DNA of 64,000 nucleotides from Microvirga lupini (GCF_014191055.1 NZ_JACHWB010000009.1:44948-108947); one strand, 5' to 3'; numbered from the stretch's first letter, positions 25,778 through 34,632 are shown. Program-made: numbers and translations. The notes: generated by a model from the sequence alone, not told the origin.

Positions 25778-26257
25778 CTAGTAGAGGCCCAGAGCGGCTT
25801 CGAGCGGACCCTTCAGGAGAGGAACCTGGAATGCCACTTCGAGAACGAAGTAAAAAATGACAGCGGCAGCGATGCCCGAAGCGATGGATATGACGAGCCG
25901 ATATTTGCCTTGCACCGACATGACGAATGCGAGATAGAGCGCCGTCGCCACATATAGACCGAGAAGACGCGCCACCACCACGAAGGCGAGTATCGGCAGG
26001 AAGAACGAGGCCACACGCTTGGCCTCTTCCTTATGAAGGAAGACTGAGTGCAATCCATGTCGACCGACGGTCGCCTGGATCAGAGTTCCGATACTGGCGC
26101 CAACGACCAGCAGGCCGATATAGAATGGAAAAGCTCCTGGCTCTGGTCCTGCGTCGCCCCAACCAATCCCGAATTCCAGAGCACCGACCACAGCAGCAAG
26201 CCCCAAGCCTGTCGTGAGAGTCGCAGTTCCGATCTCAGCCGTGTAACGAGAAATCAT
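25778..26257 (-). CDS. tctB: Tripartite tricarboxylate transporter small permease (TctB)
   Basis: 159 residues with four predicted transmembrane helices (LTTGLGLAAVVGALEFGIG, PFYIGLLVVGASIGTLI, SFFLPILAFVVVARLLGLYV, and the LVISIASGIAAAVIFYFVLE segment). The GPEPGAFPFYIG motif after the first helix is typical. Located 25 bases before tctA in the same direction. Confidence 0.9.
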   Translation of the reverse strand: MISRYTAEIGTATLTTGLGLAAVVGALEFGIGWGDAGPEPGAFPFYIGLLVVGASIGTLIQATVGRHGLHSVFLHKEEAKRVASFFLPILAFVVVARLLGLYVATALYLAFVMSVQGKYRLVISIASGIAAAVIFYFVLEVAFQVPLLKGPLEAALGLY

Positions 26258-26337
26258 GGCGTCCGTCCCGGTCTGATGAATGCCGCATGGAAGAGAGGCT
26301 GACGGAGAGAAGCCCGTCAGCCTTGGAGTCGCGCCAA

Positions 26338-27333
26338 TTAGCGGGCAATCCAGCCTTCTTGTTCAAAGACCTTGCGGTTCTTGGCGTCGTCCGAGGCGAT
26401 GAAGGTCTTCAGGTCCTGACCGGCCAGAAACCGATCAGTTTGAGATGTGCGCTCGATGTATTCCTTCCACTCGGGCGTCTCGCTCACTTTCTTTAGAACA
26501 TTGGCATAGAAAGCGACAGCGTCTGCAGGAACGCCACCCGGCAGCCACACGGTGCGGGGCATCTGGAATTGGTCGATCGGAATACCGGCTTCCTTGCAGG
26601 TCGGGATGTCTGACCAGCCCATTGTGGCCGTTACCTTGACCCCACCTTGCAGACGCGTCGGGCTGAACACGCAGAGCGGGGTGATCGCTCCGGCCTTCCA
26701 CTGGCCCGCATTCTCGTTCGGGTTGTTGGTGTTCGAGTCGATATGCCCGCCCGCGAGCTGCACACCGGCGGCACCGCCGCCCTGGAAAGGAACGTAGATG
26801 AACTTGGCACCCGTCGCATCCTGGATCAGGCTGGTGAGGGTCTGATCCGTATCCTTGGACTGGCTGCCGCCCATCTTGAAGGTATCGGGCTTTGCCTTGA
26901 CCGCCTCGATATAGCTCTTGGCGTCCTTATAAGGAGTGTCGGCTTTGACCCAGAGCAGGAACTCGTCGAGGGCCATGGCCGCCACAGGGGTCAGCTCATC
27001 GGGCTTGTAGGCGAGCTTCGCCACATAAGGCAGGAGATAGGCGTTGTTCGTGCCGAAGGTGAGTTTGTGGCTGTCGCCGGCTGCGACCTTCGTATAGATG
27101 AATCCTTCAGCGCCGCTGCCGCCACCCTTGTTCGTAACGACGATGGGCTGTTCCATCAGCTTGTGCTTGGCAATGATCGACTGGACGACGCGGGCGAAGT
27201 TGTCCGTGCCGCCGCCAGGGGACGACGTGACGATGAATTCAACGGGCTTCGCCGGCTTCCAATCCGCCTGCGCCACGCCGCCGAATGTCACCGCGATGGT
27301 GGTGGCGAGCAACCATGAAGTTTTCTTAAGCAT
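26338..27333 (-). CDS. tctC: Tripartite tricarboxylate transporter substrate-binding protein (TctC/Bug family)
   Basis: 331 residues with a signal peptide (KKTSWLLATTIAVTFGG, cleavage at AQA-D). The mature protein opens WKPAKPVEFIVTSSPGGGTD, with the Bug-family first ligand loop, then VVTNKGGGSGAEGF and FVPFQGGGA-like (YVPFQGGGAAGVQLAGGHID), the second ligand loop. It is the periplasmic receptor of the TctABC importer. The canonical ligand Asp of Bug proteins that bind amino or aromatic acids is not obvious, in keeping with a sugar-acid ligand (inferred from context only). Confidence 0.92.
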   Translation of the reverse strand: MLKKTSWLLATTIAVTFGGVAQADWKPAKPVEFIVTSSPGGGTDNFARVVQSIIAKHKLMEQPIVVTNKGGGSGAEGFIYTKVAAGDSHKLTFGTNNAYLLPYVAKLAYKPDELTPVAAMALDEFLLWVKADTPYKDAKSYIEAVKAKPDTFKMGGSQSKDTDQTLTSLIQDATGAKFIYVPFQGGGAAGVQLAGGHIDSNTNNPNENAGQWKAGAITPLCVFSPTRLQGGVKVTATMGWSDIPTCKEAGIPIDQFQMPRTVWLPGGVPADAVAFYANVLKKVSETPEWKEYIERTSQTDRFLAGQDLKTFIASDDAKNRKVFEQEGWIAR

Positions 27334-27390
27334 CGTTCTTCCTCCCTGTGGTGTTTCCAGCCGATAGCGTCGGCTCTTGGAACTGGCTGT

Positions 27391-28464
27391 TTAGGAATTG
27401 ACTGCCGACAATCTGGGCTGCGATATCCCGGAGCGACGTGCCCGCACCTCCGAACCCATGCGGATGGCAAGAGAAAGCGCCTCACGGCTCGCGCCGAGAT
27501 TGGCAATGCCGCGACCGGCAATCTCGTAGGCTGTGCCGTGGGCCGGGGTGCAGATCGGGAATTCGAAACCGCCGATGAGCGTCACGCCGCGATCGAAGCC
27601 CATCAGCTTCATGGCAATCTGACCCTGATCATGGTACATGGTGAGAACGGCGTCGAAATCGCCGTTCTTGGCACGCAGGAACACAGTATCCGACGGGAAG
27701 GGTCCTTCGACGGTGAAGCCCTGCGCCTGCGCCTGACGGACGGCCGGTTCGATGACGTCGATCTCCTCCATGCCGAAATTGCCGCCGTCGCCCGCATGAG
27801 GATTGAGACCTGCGACAGCGATGCGCGGCGGATTAAAGCCGGCGGCGCGCATGCACTGATCCGCCAGCGTGAGGGAGCGCAGGATCGCCTTCTCGGAAAT
27901 GGCGGAAGCTACCTGCGACAATGGAATGTGCGAGGTGACGCGGGCATTCCAAGTCTTGCCCAGAACGTTGAACTCGCTTGCGGCCACCGATGTCTTGAGA
28001 ACATCGCGCACAAAGCGGATCTCGTCGTCATATCCATCATAAGCCAGCCGCATGGCCTTCTTGTTGAAGGGTGTGAAGAACACCGCGTCCGCCCGACCGG
28101 ATTGGGCCAGCAACAGGGCGCGCCGGAAGTTCTCAGTTGCGAACACACCGCCTTCGAGCGTGGCCGTGGCGAGAACGACTTGATCGGGGCTGAGACTTCC
28201 GAGATCAATAAAGACCGGACGGGTCGGGCGATCCGGAATTGCGTTCTCGGACGCAACAACATCCAGATCAACTCCAGTTCCCGCGACCTTGGCACCTTGC
28301 TCCAGGATCCGAAGGTCGCCGAAGATCACGAGATTTGCGCCGGAACGAAACTCGTCGGATGCGATGAGCTTGGCAGCCAATTCTGGGCTGATACCTGCCG
28401 GATCGCCCATAGCGAATGCAACAGTCGGCTTTGCTGACGGGATCGATGACGATTGAGCGCTCAC
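27391..28464 (-). CDS. pdxA2: PdxA2-type dehydrogenase (4-phospho-threonate 3-dehydrogenase-like)
   Basis: 357 residues from GTG 28464, preceded by AAGAGG. A PdxA-family oxidative decarboxylase: AFAMGDPAGISPELAAKLIA, the metal/substrate segment TSHIPLSQV, GLNPHAGDGGNFGMEEID, GPFPSDTVFLRA and TMYHDQGQIAMKLMGFDRGV, then TPAHGTAYEIAGRG. Next to DUF1537 kinases, PdxA2 oxidises and decarboxylates 4-phospho-D-threonate or -erythronate to dihydroxyacetone phosphate, rather than serving vitamin B6 synthesis. It is the first gene of the minus operon and diverges from the GntR gene across an operator-rich spacer. Confidence 0.88.
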   Translation of the reverse strand: MSAQSSSIPSAKPTVAFAMGDPAGISPELAAKLIASDEFRSGANLVIFGDLRILEQGAKVAGTGVDLDVVASENAIPDRPTRPVFIDLGSLSPDQVVLATATLEGGVFATENFRRALLLAQSGRADAVFFTPFNKKAMRLAYDGYDDEIRFVRDVLKTSVAASEFNVLGKTWNARVTSHIPLSQVASAISEKAILRSLTLADQCMRAAGFNPPRIAVAGLNPHAGDGGNFGMEEIDVIEPAVRQAQAQGFTVEGPFPSDTVFLRAKNGDFDAVLTMYHDQGQIAMKLMGFDRGVTLIGGFEFPICTPAHGTAYEIAGRGIANLGASREALSLAIRMGSEVRARRSGISQPRLSAVNS

Positions 28465-28512
28465 AGCAACCTCTTCTCGGGATGACGTAAGGAACGTTAA
28501 CAGCCCTAAATT

Positions 28513-28576
28513 TCGTACACAAGTATTCTGCATACAGAATTTTGTTTGCGGCGGTTTAGGAAAAAGTTGTATACGA
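28513..28576. promoter_or_regulatory. Operator sites in the pdxA2/gntR divergent promoter
   Basis: The spacer holds a perfect palindrome ATTCTG-CATA-CAGAAT (28525-28540), and an outer imperfect pair TCGTACACAA (28513-28522) and TTGTATACGA (28567-28576). TTGTATAC-type sites are typical for FadR-subfamily GntR regulators such as the one encoded next door. Binding here would control both the transport/dehydrogenase operon and the regulator. Confidence 0.6.
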
Positions 28577-28628
28577 TGATCAATCCGCGCCAGGATTTGT
28601 GGAAAGACGACACAGAACGGAACGAACC

Positions 28629-29318
28629 ATGGCATCTGAGGCAGCAGCCCTGCTGGTTGACGACTTCGATTCGCGCGGCCCCATCGCCCGCCCCACGCTC
28701 CACGATGCCATCGTGGCCCGGGTGCGCGACATGATCATTGAGGGCGAACTTGCCCCCGGGACCCGGCTTCACGAGGGCAATCTAGGCAAAATGCTTGGCG
28801 TTTCCCGGACACCGCTGCGGGAGGCCCTCAAATTTCTCGTTAGCGAGGGGTTGCTGGAACTGTCACCCGGACGGGGCGCCGTGGTCCGGCAGTTTTCCGC
28901 AAAGGATGTCCATGACAGCCTGATCGTGCTCGGCAATCTTGAGGGACTGGCGGGACGGCTCGCCTGTGAGCATGCCACGGATGCCGAAATCCGGGAGGTC
29001 CGGCGGCTGCATGACCGCATGATGGACATGTATGAGAAGCGTGACCGCCTGCCCTATTTCAAGCTGAACCAAAGCATCCACTCGGCCATTCTCCGCCTCT
29101 CTAAGAACGAGGCGCTGGTTTCAGTGCACAATGTCCTGCAGGCTCGCCTGAAGCGCATCCGCTACATCGGCAACGAGGGACCTGAGAAATGGGCCGGCGC
29201 GGTTGCCGATCATGAAGAGATGATCAATGCTCTGGAAGCGCGCGATGCCGACCGCCTGTCGAAGGTTCTCACCGACCACATGGCAGAGACCTGGGAGCGT
29301 GTGAGAAACGCTATCTGA
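28629..29318 (+). CDS. GntR-family regulator, FadR/FCD subfamily
   Basis: 229 residues from ATG 28629; an in-frame GTG at 28599 is an alternative. Winged HTH: ARVRDMIIEGELAPGTRLHE, LGKMLGVSRTPLREALKFL, LVSEGLLELSPGRGAVVR. The all-helical FCD effector domain follows (LIVLGNLEGLAGRLACEHAT, LNQSIHSAILRLSKNEALV, HEEMINALEARDADRLSKVL with metal-binding His residues). It most likely represses the tetronate genes on both sides and is released by a pathway acid. Confidence 0.9.
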   Translation: MASEAAALLVDDFDSRGPIARPTLHDAIVARVRDMIIEGELAPGTRLHEGNLGKMLGVSRTPLREALKFLVSEGLLELSPGRGAVVRQFSAKDVHDSLIVLGNLEGLAGRLACEHATDAEIREVRRLHDRMMDMYEKRDRLPYFKLNQSIHSAILRLSKNEALVSVHNVLQARLKRIRYIGNEGPEKWAGAVADHEEMINALEARDADRLSKVLTDHMAETWERVRNAI

Positions 29319-29374
29319 TAGCAGCTACCAGTCAGCTTCCTTTTCAAACATTTCCTATTTTACAAGGCCTCGAC

Positions 29375-30094
29375 ATGAACGATGAGAGCCGGCTTCGCGA
29401 GACGATCTGCCTTTTCGGACGGTCTCTTTTCGAGCGCGGCCTGACGGCAGGATCGTCCGGCAACATCTCGGTTCGGTTGAGCGACGGAGGCTGGCTGACG
29501 ACACCGACCAACTCTTCGCTCGGCTTTCTCGACCCTGCCCGCCTGAGCAAGCTTGATGCCGATGGGCGCCTTGTCTCGGGCGATGCACCGACGAAGGAAT
29601 TGCCTCTTCACACGGCACTTTACGCGACCCGCAGGGATGCAGGCGCGATCGTTCATCTGCACTCCACCCATTCGGTTGCCGTCTCGATGCTGCCCGACAT
29701 CGACCCCGCCAACGCATTTCCGCCAATGACAGCCTATTACGTCATGAGGGTCGGCCGCACGGCTCTCGTTCCCTATTATCGGCCGGGAGATGCCGCCGTT
29801 GTGGATGCGATCCGCGGGCTCGCAGGCAAATACAGTGCTGTGCTCCTGGCCAATCACGGCCCAGTGGTCGCTGGCAAGGATCTGGAAGCTGCTGTCTATG
29901 CCACGGAAGAGCTGGAAGAGACTGCGAAGCTGCGCCTTCTCCTCCATGGCCTCAACCCTCGCCTGCTGACCCCTGCGCAGGTTCGGGATCTGGTGACTCA
30001 TTTCGATCTTGATGGGTCGATTGTGGAAGAGTCCGCTGACTGCTCTCAGGAATGCTGCTCCGCAGCTCATGACCATTCACACAAGTGCGGATGA
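29375..30094 (+). CDS. otnC: Class II aldolase-family 3-oxo-tetronate 4-phosphate decarboxylase-like protein
   Basis: 239 residues. Class II aldolase/adducin fold: FERGLTAGSSGNISVRLSDG, PTKELPLHTALYATRRDAGA, zinc ligands in IVHLHSTHSVAVS, and LLANHGPVVAGKDLEAAVYA. In tetronate clusters this enzyme (OtnC) decarboxylates 3-oxo-tetronate 4-phosphate to dihydroxyacetone phosphate. An unusual tail has Cys223, Cys227, Cys228 and Cys238 with His232, 234 and 236, a likely extra metal site not needed for the family. The isomerase gene starts four bases after the stop. Confidence 0.87.
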   Translation: MNDESRLRETICLFGRSLFERGLTAGSSGNISVRLSDGGWLTTPTNSSLGFLDPARLSKLDADGRLVSGDAPTKELPLHTALYATRRDAGAIVHLHSTHSVAVSMLPDIDPANAFPPMTAYYVMRVGRTALVPYYRPGDAAVVDAIRGLAGKYSAVLLANHGPVVAGKDLEAAVYATEELEETAKLRLLLHGLNPRLLTPAQVRDLVTHFDLDGSIVEESADCSQECCSAAHDHSHKCG

Positions 30095-30098
30095 ATCG

Positions 30099-30908
30099 AT
30101 GCCCCGTTTTTCGGCCAATCTAGGCTTTCTCTTTACTGAGCATTCCGACATCGACCGGGTTGCGGCGGCCGCCGCTGCGGGCTTTCGCGCCGTCGAGATG
30201 CACTGGCCTTATCAGGTGCCCGCCGCCGAGATGCGCCATGCCCTGAGCACCAGCAAAGTGACCATGCTCGGACTGAACACTCCGGTGGGGAATGCCGCAG
30301 CCGGCGATTTCGGGCTCGGAGCCCTGCCGGGCCGCGAAAGCGAGTTTCAGAAGGCCTTCGAACAGGCTGTTTCCTATGGGCACGCCATCGGCGCAACGAC
30401 CGTTCACTGCATGTCCGGATTGGTCACGCTCGATACCGCCTCGGCTGCCGAGCGCACGTTCGTCACGAACCTGAAGCTTGCCGCCGACAAGGCGGCTCAG
30501 GCCGACATGACGGTCCTGATCGAACCGATCAACCATCGGGACAAGCCAGGATATTTTCTTCACACAGTCGAGCAGGCCGCAATGATCATCGATCAGGTCG
30601 GTCGCCGGAACGTGAAGATCATGTTCGACTGCTATCATGCCCAGATCATGCAGGGCAATCTGACGCGGCGGCTCAAGCAGTATCTCGATCTGATCGGCCA
30701 TGTGCAGATCGCTGCCGTTCCGAGCCGGGCCGAGCCTGATGAAGGCGAAATCGATTATCGCGAGATCTGCCGATCCCTTGATCGGCTGGGATATGCTGGC
30801 TGGATCGGAGCCGAATATAAGCCGCGTGGACGGACGGAGGACGGCCTCGGCTGGCTCTCGGCCTGGACGCAAGATCAGTCCTCCCCTGCCCGTGGAGCCA
30901 TAGGATGA
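30099..30908 (+). CDS. otnI: 2-oxo-tetronate isomerase (hydroxypyruvate isomerase family)
   Basis: 269 residues, TIM-barrel of the Hyi/OtnI type: FSANLGFLFTEHSDIDRVAA, FRAVEMHWPY, LGLNTPVGNAAAGDFGLGAL, VLIEPINHRDKPGYFLHTVE, IMFDCYHAQIMQGNL, GHVQIAAVPSRAEPDEGEID and GAEYKPRG. Metal ligands are the usual Glu, Asp, Gln/His and Glu. It interconverts 2-oxo- and 3-oxo-tetronate between the dehydrogenase and kinase steps. Start ATG 30099 fits the family N-terminus; the frame continues upstream within the aldolase gene. It overlaps the kinase gene by four bases (ATGA). Confidence 0.87.
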   Translation: MPRFSANLGFLFTEHSDIDRVAAAAAAGFRAVEMHWPYQVPAAEMRHALSTSKVTMLGLNTPVGNAAAGDFGLGALPGRESEFQKAFEQAVSYGHAIGATTVHCMSGLVTLDTASAAERTFVTNLKLAADKAAQADMTVLIEPINHRDKPGYFLHTVEQAAMIIDQVGRRNVKIMFDCYHAQIMQGNLTRRLKQYLDLIGHVQIAAVPSRAEPDEGEIDYREICRSLDRLGYAGWIGAEYKPRGRTEDGLGWLSAWTQDQSSPARGAIG

Positions 30909-32170
30909 AACTCGGATGCATCGCCGATGATTTGACAGGGGCAACGGACCTCGCCCTCATGCTGGCCCGTGAAGGGCTCCGAACCATCCAGACGATCGGC
31001 GTGCCGAGAGCGGATCTCGACCTGTCGGGTGCGGACGCTGTCGTTGTTGCGCTGAAATCCAGGACGATCCTCGCGCAGGAGGCTATTGCTCAGTCTCTGG
31101 CCGCAGCCGAATCTCTCAAGAAAAATGGGGCGCAGCATCTTTTCTTCAAATACTGCTCCACCTTCGACTCCACGGACGAAGGCAATATCGGGCCGGTCAC
31201 CGAAGCTCTCCTTGCCTTTACAGCCAGCGACTTCACCTTCGCCTGCCCGGCCTTTCCGGCCAACGGCCGGACTGTCTACAAGGGCCATCTCTTCGTGAAC
31301 GGCGTACCGCTGCATGAAAGCAGCATGAAGGATCATCCGCTGACTCCCATGCGGGATTCCAACCTCGTGCGGGTTCTGCAACGCCAGACGAAGCTCTCGG
31401 TCGGCTTGGTTGCCTGTGAGGATGTGGAAGCAGGTCCAGATGCCATTCGGCATGCCTTCGCGCGTGAAAAGGCGGTAGGCCACCAGATCGTTATCGTCGA
31501 TGCGCTGAACGATTCACACCTGCGCGCCATCGGCCTTGCAGCTGCCGACCTTCCTCTCATGACCGGCGGGTCGGGTGTCGCCATGGGCCTGCCTGCAGCC
31601 TATCGGCAGAGCGAGGGCCGGGAAGCACCCTCGTCCTCAACGGGCTTCGATGCCCCTGCCGGGCGCAGCATCATCCTGGCCGGATCATGCTCCAGCGCAA
31701 CGCAGGGGCAGGTCAAGACGGCTCTTGATGCGGGTATTCCTGCCCTCCGGCTCGATCCGCGGGACCTCGCGTCGGGGGCCATGACTCCACAGACGGCTCT
31801 CGACTGGCTGGGATCACAGCCTTCACAGGGACCTGCTCTGATCTACTCCACGGCAAACCCCGACGACGTTCAGGCGGCCCAGAGCAGGCTCGGGCGGATG
31901 CATGCGGGCGAGATCGTTGAGAACACCCTCGCGGAGATTGCGAAAGCGCTTCCGGCCCTTGGCTTCACCCGCCTCATCGTCGCCGGAGGCGAAACATCCG
32001 GCGCTGTCGTGAATGCTCTCGACGTCGATGCGCTGGCCATCGGGTCTGAGATCGACCCAGGCGTTCCCTGGACCCGCTCACTGGCGGGGAACGACCTCGC
32101 CCTTGCACTCAAGTCCGGCAATTTCGGAACGCCTGACTTCTTCCTGAAGGCCTGGAACATGCTTCGATAG
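30905..32170 (+). CDS. otnK: 3-oxo-tetronate kinase (DUF1537 family)
   Basis: 421 residues. LGCIADDLTGATDLALMLAR at the N-terminus, KYCSTFDSTDEGNIGPVTEA, FPANGRTVYKGHLFVNGVPL, DHPLTPMRDSNLVRVLQRQT, then the C-terminal nucleotide domain with IVAGGETSGAVVNALD and LKSGNFGTPDFFLKA. This matches OtnK closely in length and motifs. It phosphorylates 3-oxo-tetronate before decarboxylation by OtnC. Overlap with the isomerase gene shows translational coupling. It shares the family with the gene at 641-1894. Confidence 0.9.
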   Translation: MKLGCIADDLTGATDLALMLAREGLRTIQTIGVPRADLDLSGADAVVVALKSRTILAQEAIAQSLAAAESLKKNGAQHLFFKYCSTFDSTDEGNIGPVTEALLAFTASDFTFACPAFPANGRTVYKGHLFVNGVPLHESSMKDHPLTPMRDSNLVRVLQRQTKLSVGLVACEDVEAGPDAIRHAFAREKAVGHQIVIVDALNDSHLRAIGLAAADLPLMTGGSGVAMGLPAAYRQSEGREAPSSSTGFDAPAGRSIILAGSCSSATQGQVKTALDAGIPALRLDPRDLASGAMTPQTALDWLGSQPSQGPALIYSTANPDDVQAAQSRLGRMHAGEIVENTLAEIAKALPALGFTRLIVAGGETSGAVVNALDVDALAIGSEIDPGVPWTRSLAGNDLALALKSGNFGTPDFFLKAWNMLR

Positions 32171-32249
32171 GGCTTCAGCTCAGGGTACCTGCACTTTCAG
32201 CAGCACAATAAACCGGCGGCGCGCGCCGCCGGAAGGGGAGAGATGCGCG

Positions 32250-33644
32250 ATGAACTATCATGATTACTACGCGACGGCCGATCGCCCCGTGGAAACCTGC
32301 GTCGTCGGTACCGGCGGCTTCGGTCAGAGCTTCCTCGCCCAAGCTCAACGCGTTCCTCTGATGAATACACGCATTGCCGTCGATCTCACAGCCGAGAGCG
32401 CGGCATCGGGGTTGAGAGCCGCCGGCATCGATCCCCGCCAGATCCAAGTCTGCGAATCGGCTCGCGATGCTAAGACCTCATGGGAGCGTGGCGACTACAT
32501 CGCAACCCACGATCTCGCATGCGTTTCCGACCTTCCTTTCGATGTGGTCGTCGAAGCAACCGGGCAGCCCCAGGCGGCAGCCCGTCACTCCCTGATCGCT
32601 GTCGAGGCCGAAAAGCATCTTGCTCTCGTCACGAAGGAGCTCGACAGCGTCGTCGGGCCGGGCCTCAAGGCCCTCGCCGCCGAACGCGGACGAATTGTCA
32701 CGACCGTCGATGGGGACCAGCCGAGCCTGCTGATCGGCCTCGCCACTTGGGCTGAGGTCATGGGCTTTCATCTGGTTGCCGCCGGCAAGTCCAGCGAATA
32801 CGACTTCGTCTTCAACCCCGCCTCCCGTCGCCTCACCAGCAACGAGCGTTCTGCGGAGAACGTGGATCTAGAAGGTCATTGGACTCTTGGTGAGCGGGAT
32901 ATCGGCGAGATCCTAGCTGCCCGAAACAATGCCATTGCGGGTTTCCCACAACGGGCAGTGCCGGATCTGTGCGAACTCATGGTCGTTGCCAATGCCACCG
33001 GTCTGCAGCCCGACCGTCTCGATCTTCACGCGCCGCTCGCGCGGATCCATGAGGTTCCAACCATCTTCTCACATCGGGCGGATAGCGGCATCCTTGAGGG
33101 CGACCGGCGTCTCGACGTGTTTCACTGTCTGCGCAAGCCTGATGAGATCAGCTTCGCAGGCGGCGTCTTCGTCGTCGTTCGCTGTGACGATCCGAAGAGC
33201 TGGGACATACTGGCTCAGAAGGGGCATATCGTCAGCCGGACGGGTGCGAACGCCATGATTTTCCTGCCACGGCACCTCCTTGGGCTCGAGGCGGCCACAA
33301 GCGTTCTCGATGCCGCGATCCATCGGACATCAGGCTACGGCTCCGACTACCAGCCGCGTTACGACCTCATCGCCGTTGCGACCGAGGACCTGCCGGCCGG
33401 CAGGGTTCTCGCGATGGGTGGCCATCATCACACGATTTCCGGAGTGACCGCCGAGTTCCGGAGTGCCGGACCTCTCACTGACTCCGCCCCCGCCCCGTTC
33501 TACCTTGCGGCGGATTGCCGTCTGACGGCTCCAATCTCCAAGGGGCAGGAGATCCGCATGAGCGATCTCGAGCTGCAGGAGGCATCTGACCTGATGAAGC
33601 TCCGCCGGGAACAGGACGCACGATTCTTCAGCCATCGGCTTTAA
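32250..33644 (+). CDS. NAD-binding oxidoreductase with C-terminal SAF domain
   Basis: 464 residues. The N-terminal half is a homoserine-dehydrogenase-like Rossmann fold (ETCVVGTGGFGQSFLAQAQR, PFDVVVEATGQPQAAARHSL, LALVTKELDSVVGPGLKALA, GRIVTTVDGDQPSLLIGLAT). The last 90 residues are a SAF domain (YDLIAVATEDLPAGRVLAMG, PISKGQEIRMSDLELQEASD). Proteins of this architecture occur beside sugar-acid genes in rhizobia and Brucella. The reaction is not known to me; an aldehyde- or lactone-forming oxidation of a C4 compound is a guess. It follows otnK by 79 bases. Confidence 0.8.
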   Translation: MNYHDYYATADRPVETCVVGTGGFGQSFLAQAQRVPLMNTRIAVDLTAESAASGLRAAGIDPRQIQVCESARDAKTSWERGDYIATHDLACVSDLPFDVVVEATGQPQAAARHSLIAVEAEKHLALVTKELDSVVGPGLKALAAERGRIVTTVDGDQPSLLIGLATWAEVMGFHLVAAGKSSEYDFVFNPASRRLTSNERSAENVDLEGHWTLGERDIGEILAARNNAIAGFPQRAVPDLCELMVVANATGLQPDRLDLHAPLARIHEVPTIFSHRADSGILEGDRRLDVFHCLRKPDEISFAGGVFVVVRCDDPKSWDILAQKGHIVSRTGANAMIFLPRHLLGLEAATSVLDAAIHRTSGYGSDYQPRYDLIAVATEDLPAGRVLAMGGHHHTISGVTAEFRSAGPLTDSAPAPFYLAADCRLTAPISKGQEIRMSDLELQEASDLMKLRREQDARFFSHRL

Positions 33645-33669
33645 GAGACGCACCCGGAGCCCAGATTCG

Positions 33670-34632
33670 ATGGCCTTTCTCTCACTCCTGTATCCTGACC
33701 GCTTCACCCTTGCCCTTGTGGCGACAGCCATTGCCGCGACGGTTCTGCCTGCGACGGGTGCCGCAGCCCCCATCCTGAAGATGGTCATCGTCGGCTCGAT
33801 TGCGCTTCTGTTCTTTTTGCAGGGAGCCCGTCTTTCACGGCAGGCTATCATTCAGGGCGCCATCCACTGGCGCCTTCACGTCATGGTGTTCGCCGCGACT
33901 TTCATCCTGTTCCCGGTTCTCGGCCTGCTCACGAAAACCTATCTGCAATCCTATCTCGCGCCCGGCATTGCGCTGGGCATTCTCTACCTCTGCCTTCTTC
34001 CCTCCACCATCCAATCCTCCATCACGTTCACATCGATTGCGGGTGGAAACGTCGCCGCTGCCGTGTGCAGCGCGTCGGCCTCTAATGTTCTGGGCGTCTT
34101 CCTCACCCCGCTTCTCATGGGACTGTTCATGCAGACTCAGGGCGGTGTTTCCGTGGGCGCCATCGGGGAGATCGTCTTGCAGATCCTCGTCCCCTTCGTT
34201 GCCGGACACCTGATGCAACCCTGGATCGGCCAATGGGTGGAGCATCGCCGAACACTGACGGGGATCGTAGATCGCGGGGCGATCCTCCTGGTTGTGTACT
34301 ATGCCTTCGGCGAAGCGGCCATCAACAACCTGTGGGCCCAGCTGGAGCCGGGAGACCTCCTCCTGCTGACGCTCCTCAGCTGCGGTCTTCTGGCCACCGT
34401 TCTTGTCATCACGACCATGGCCAGCCGGCTGCTAGGGTTCTCTAAACCAGATGAAATCGCCCTCGTATTCTGCGGCTCCAAGAAGAGTCTTGGCAGCGGC
34501 GTTCCGATCGCAAGCATTCTTTTCCCTGCAAGCATGATCGGGGCCATCATTCTCCCGCTGATGCTCTTCCATCAAATCCAGCTGCTAGTATGTGCAGCTC
34601 TGGCACGCTCCTATGCGGAGCGGAATGTCTAA
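33670..34632 (+). CDS. Bile acid:sodium symporter-family carrier (YfeH-like)
   Basis: 320 residues, about ten transmembrane helices. Family motifs include LLFFLQGARLSRQAIIQGAI, LLPSTIQSSITFTSIAGGNV, AAAVCSASASNVLGVFLTPL and FCGSKKSLGSGVPIASILFP. Members move organic acids with sodium. It is last in the plus-strand tetronate operon, 25 bases after the SAF gene, and may export or import a C4 acid, giving the cluster a second transporter besides TctABC. Confidence 0.88.
   Translation: MAFLSLLYPDRFTLALVATAIAATVLPATGAAAPILKMVIVGSIALLFFLQGARLSRQAIIQGAIHWRLHVMVFAATFILFPVLGLLTKTYLQSYLAPGIALGILYLCLLPSTIQSSITFTSIAGGNVAAAVCSASASNVLGVFLTPLLMGLFMQTQGGVSVGAIGEIVLQILVPFVAGHLMQPWIGQWVEHRRTLTGIVDRGAILLVVYYAFGEAAINNLWAQLEPGDLLLLTLLSCGLLATVLVITTMASRLLGFSKPDEIALVFCGSKKSLGSGVPIASILFPASMIGAIILPLMLFHQIQLLVCAALARSYAERNV

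Noticed and set aside
27538..28437. 299-codon plus-strand frame over pdxA2
   Set aside because: Antisense shadow; the minus strand has all PdxA motifs.
27391..28464. PdxA for vitamin B6 biosynthesis
   Set aside because: No ksgA, surA or pdxJ context; it lies with TctABC and tetronate genes, as PdxA2 proteins do.
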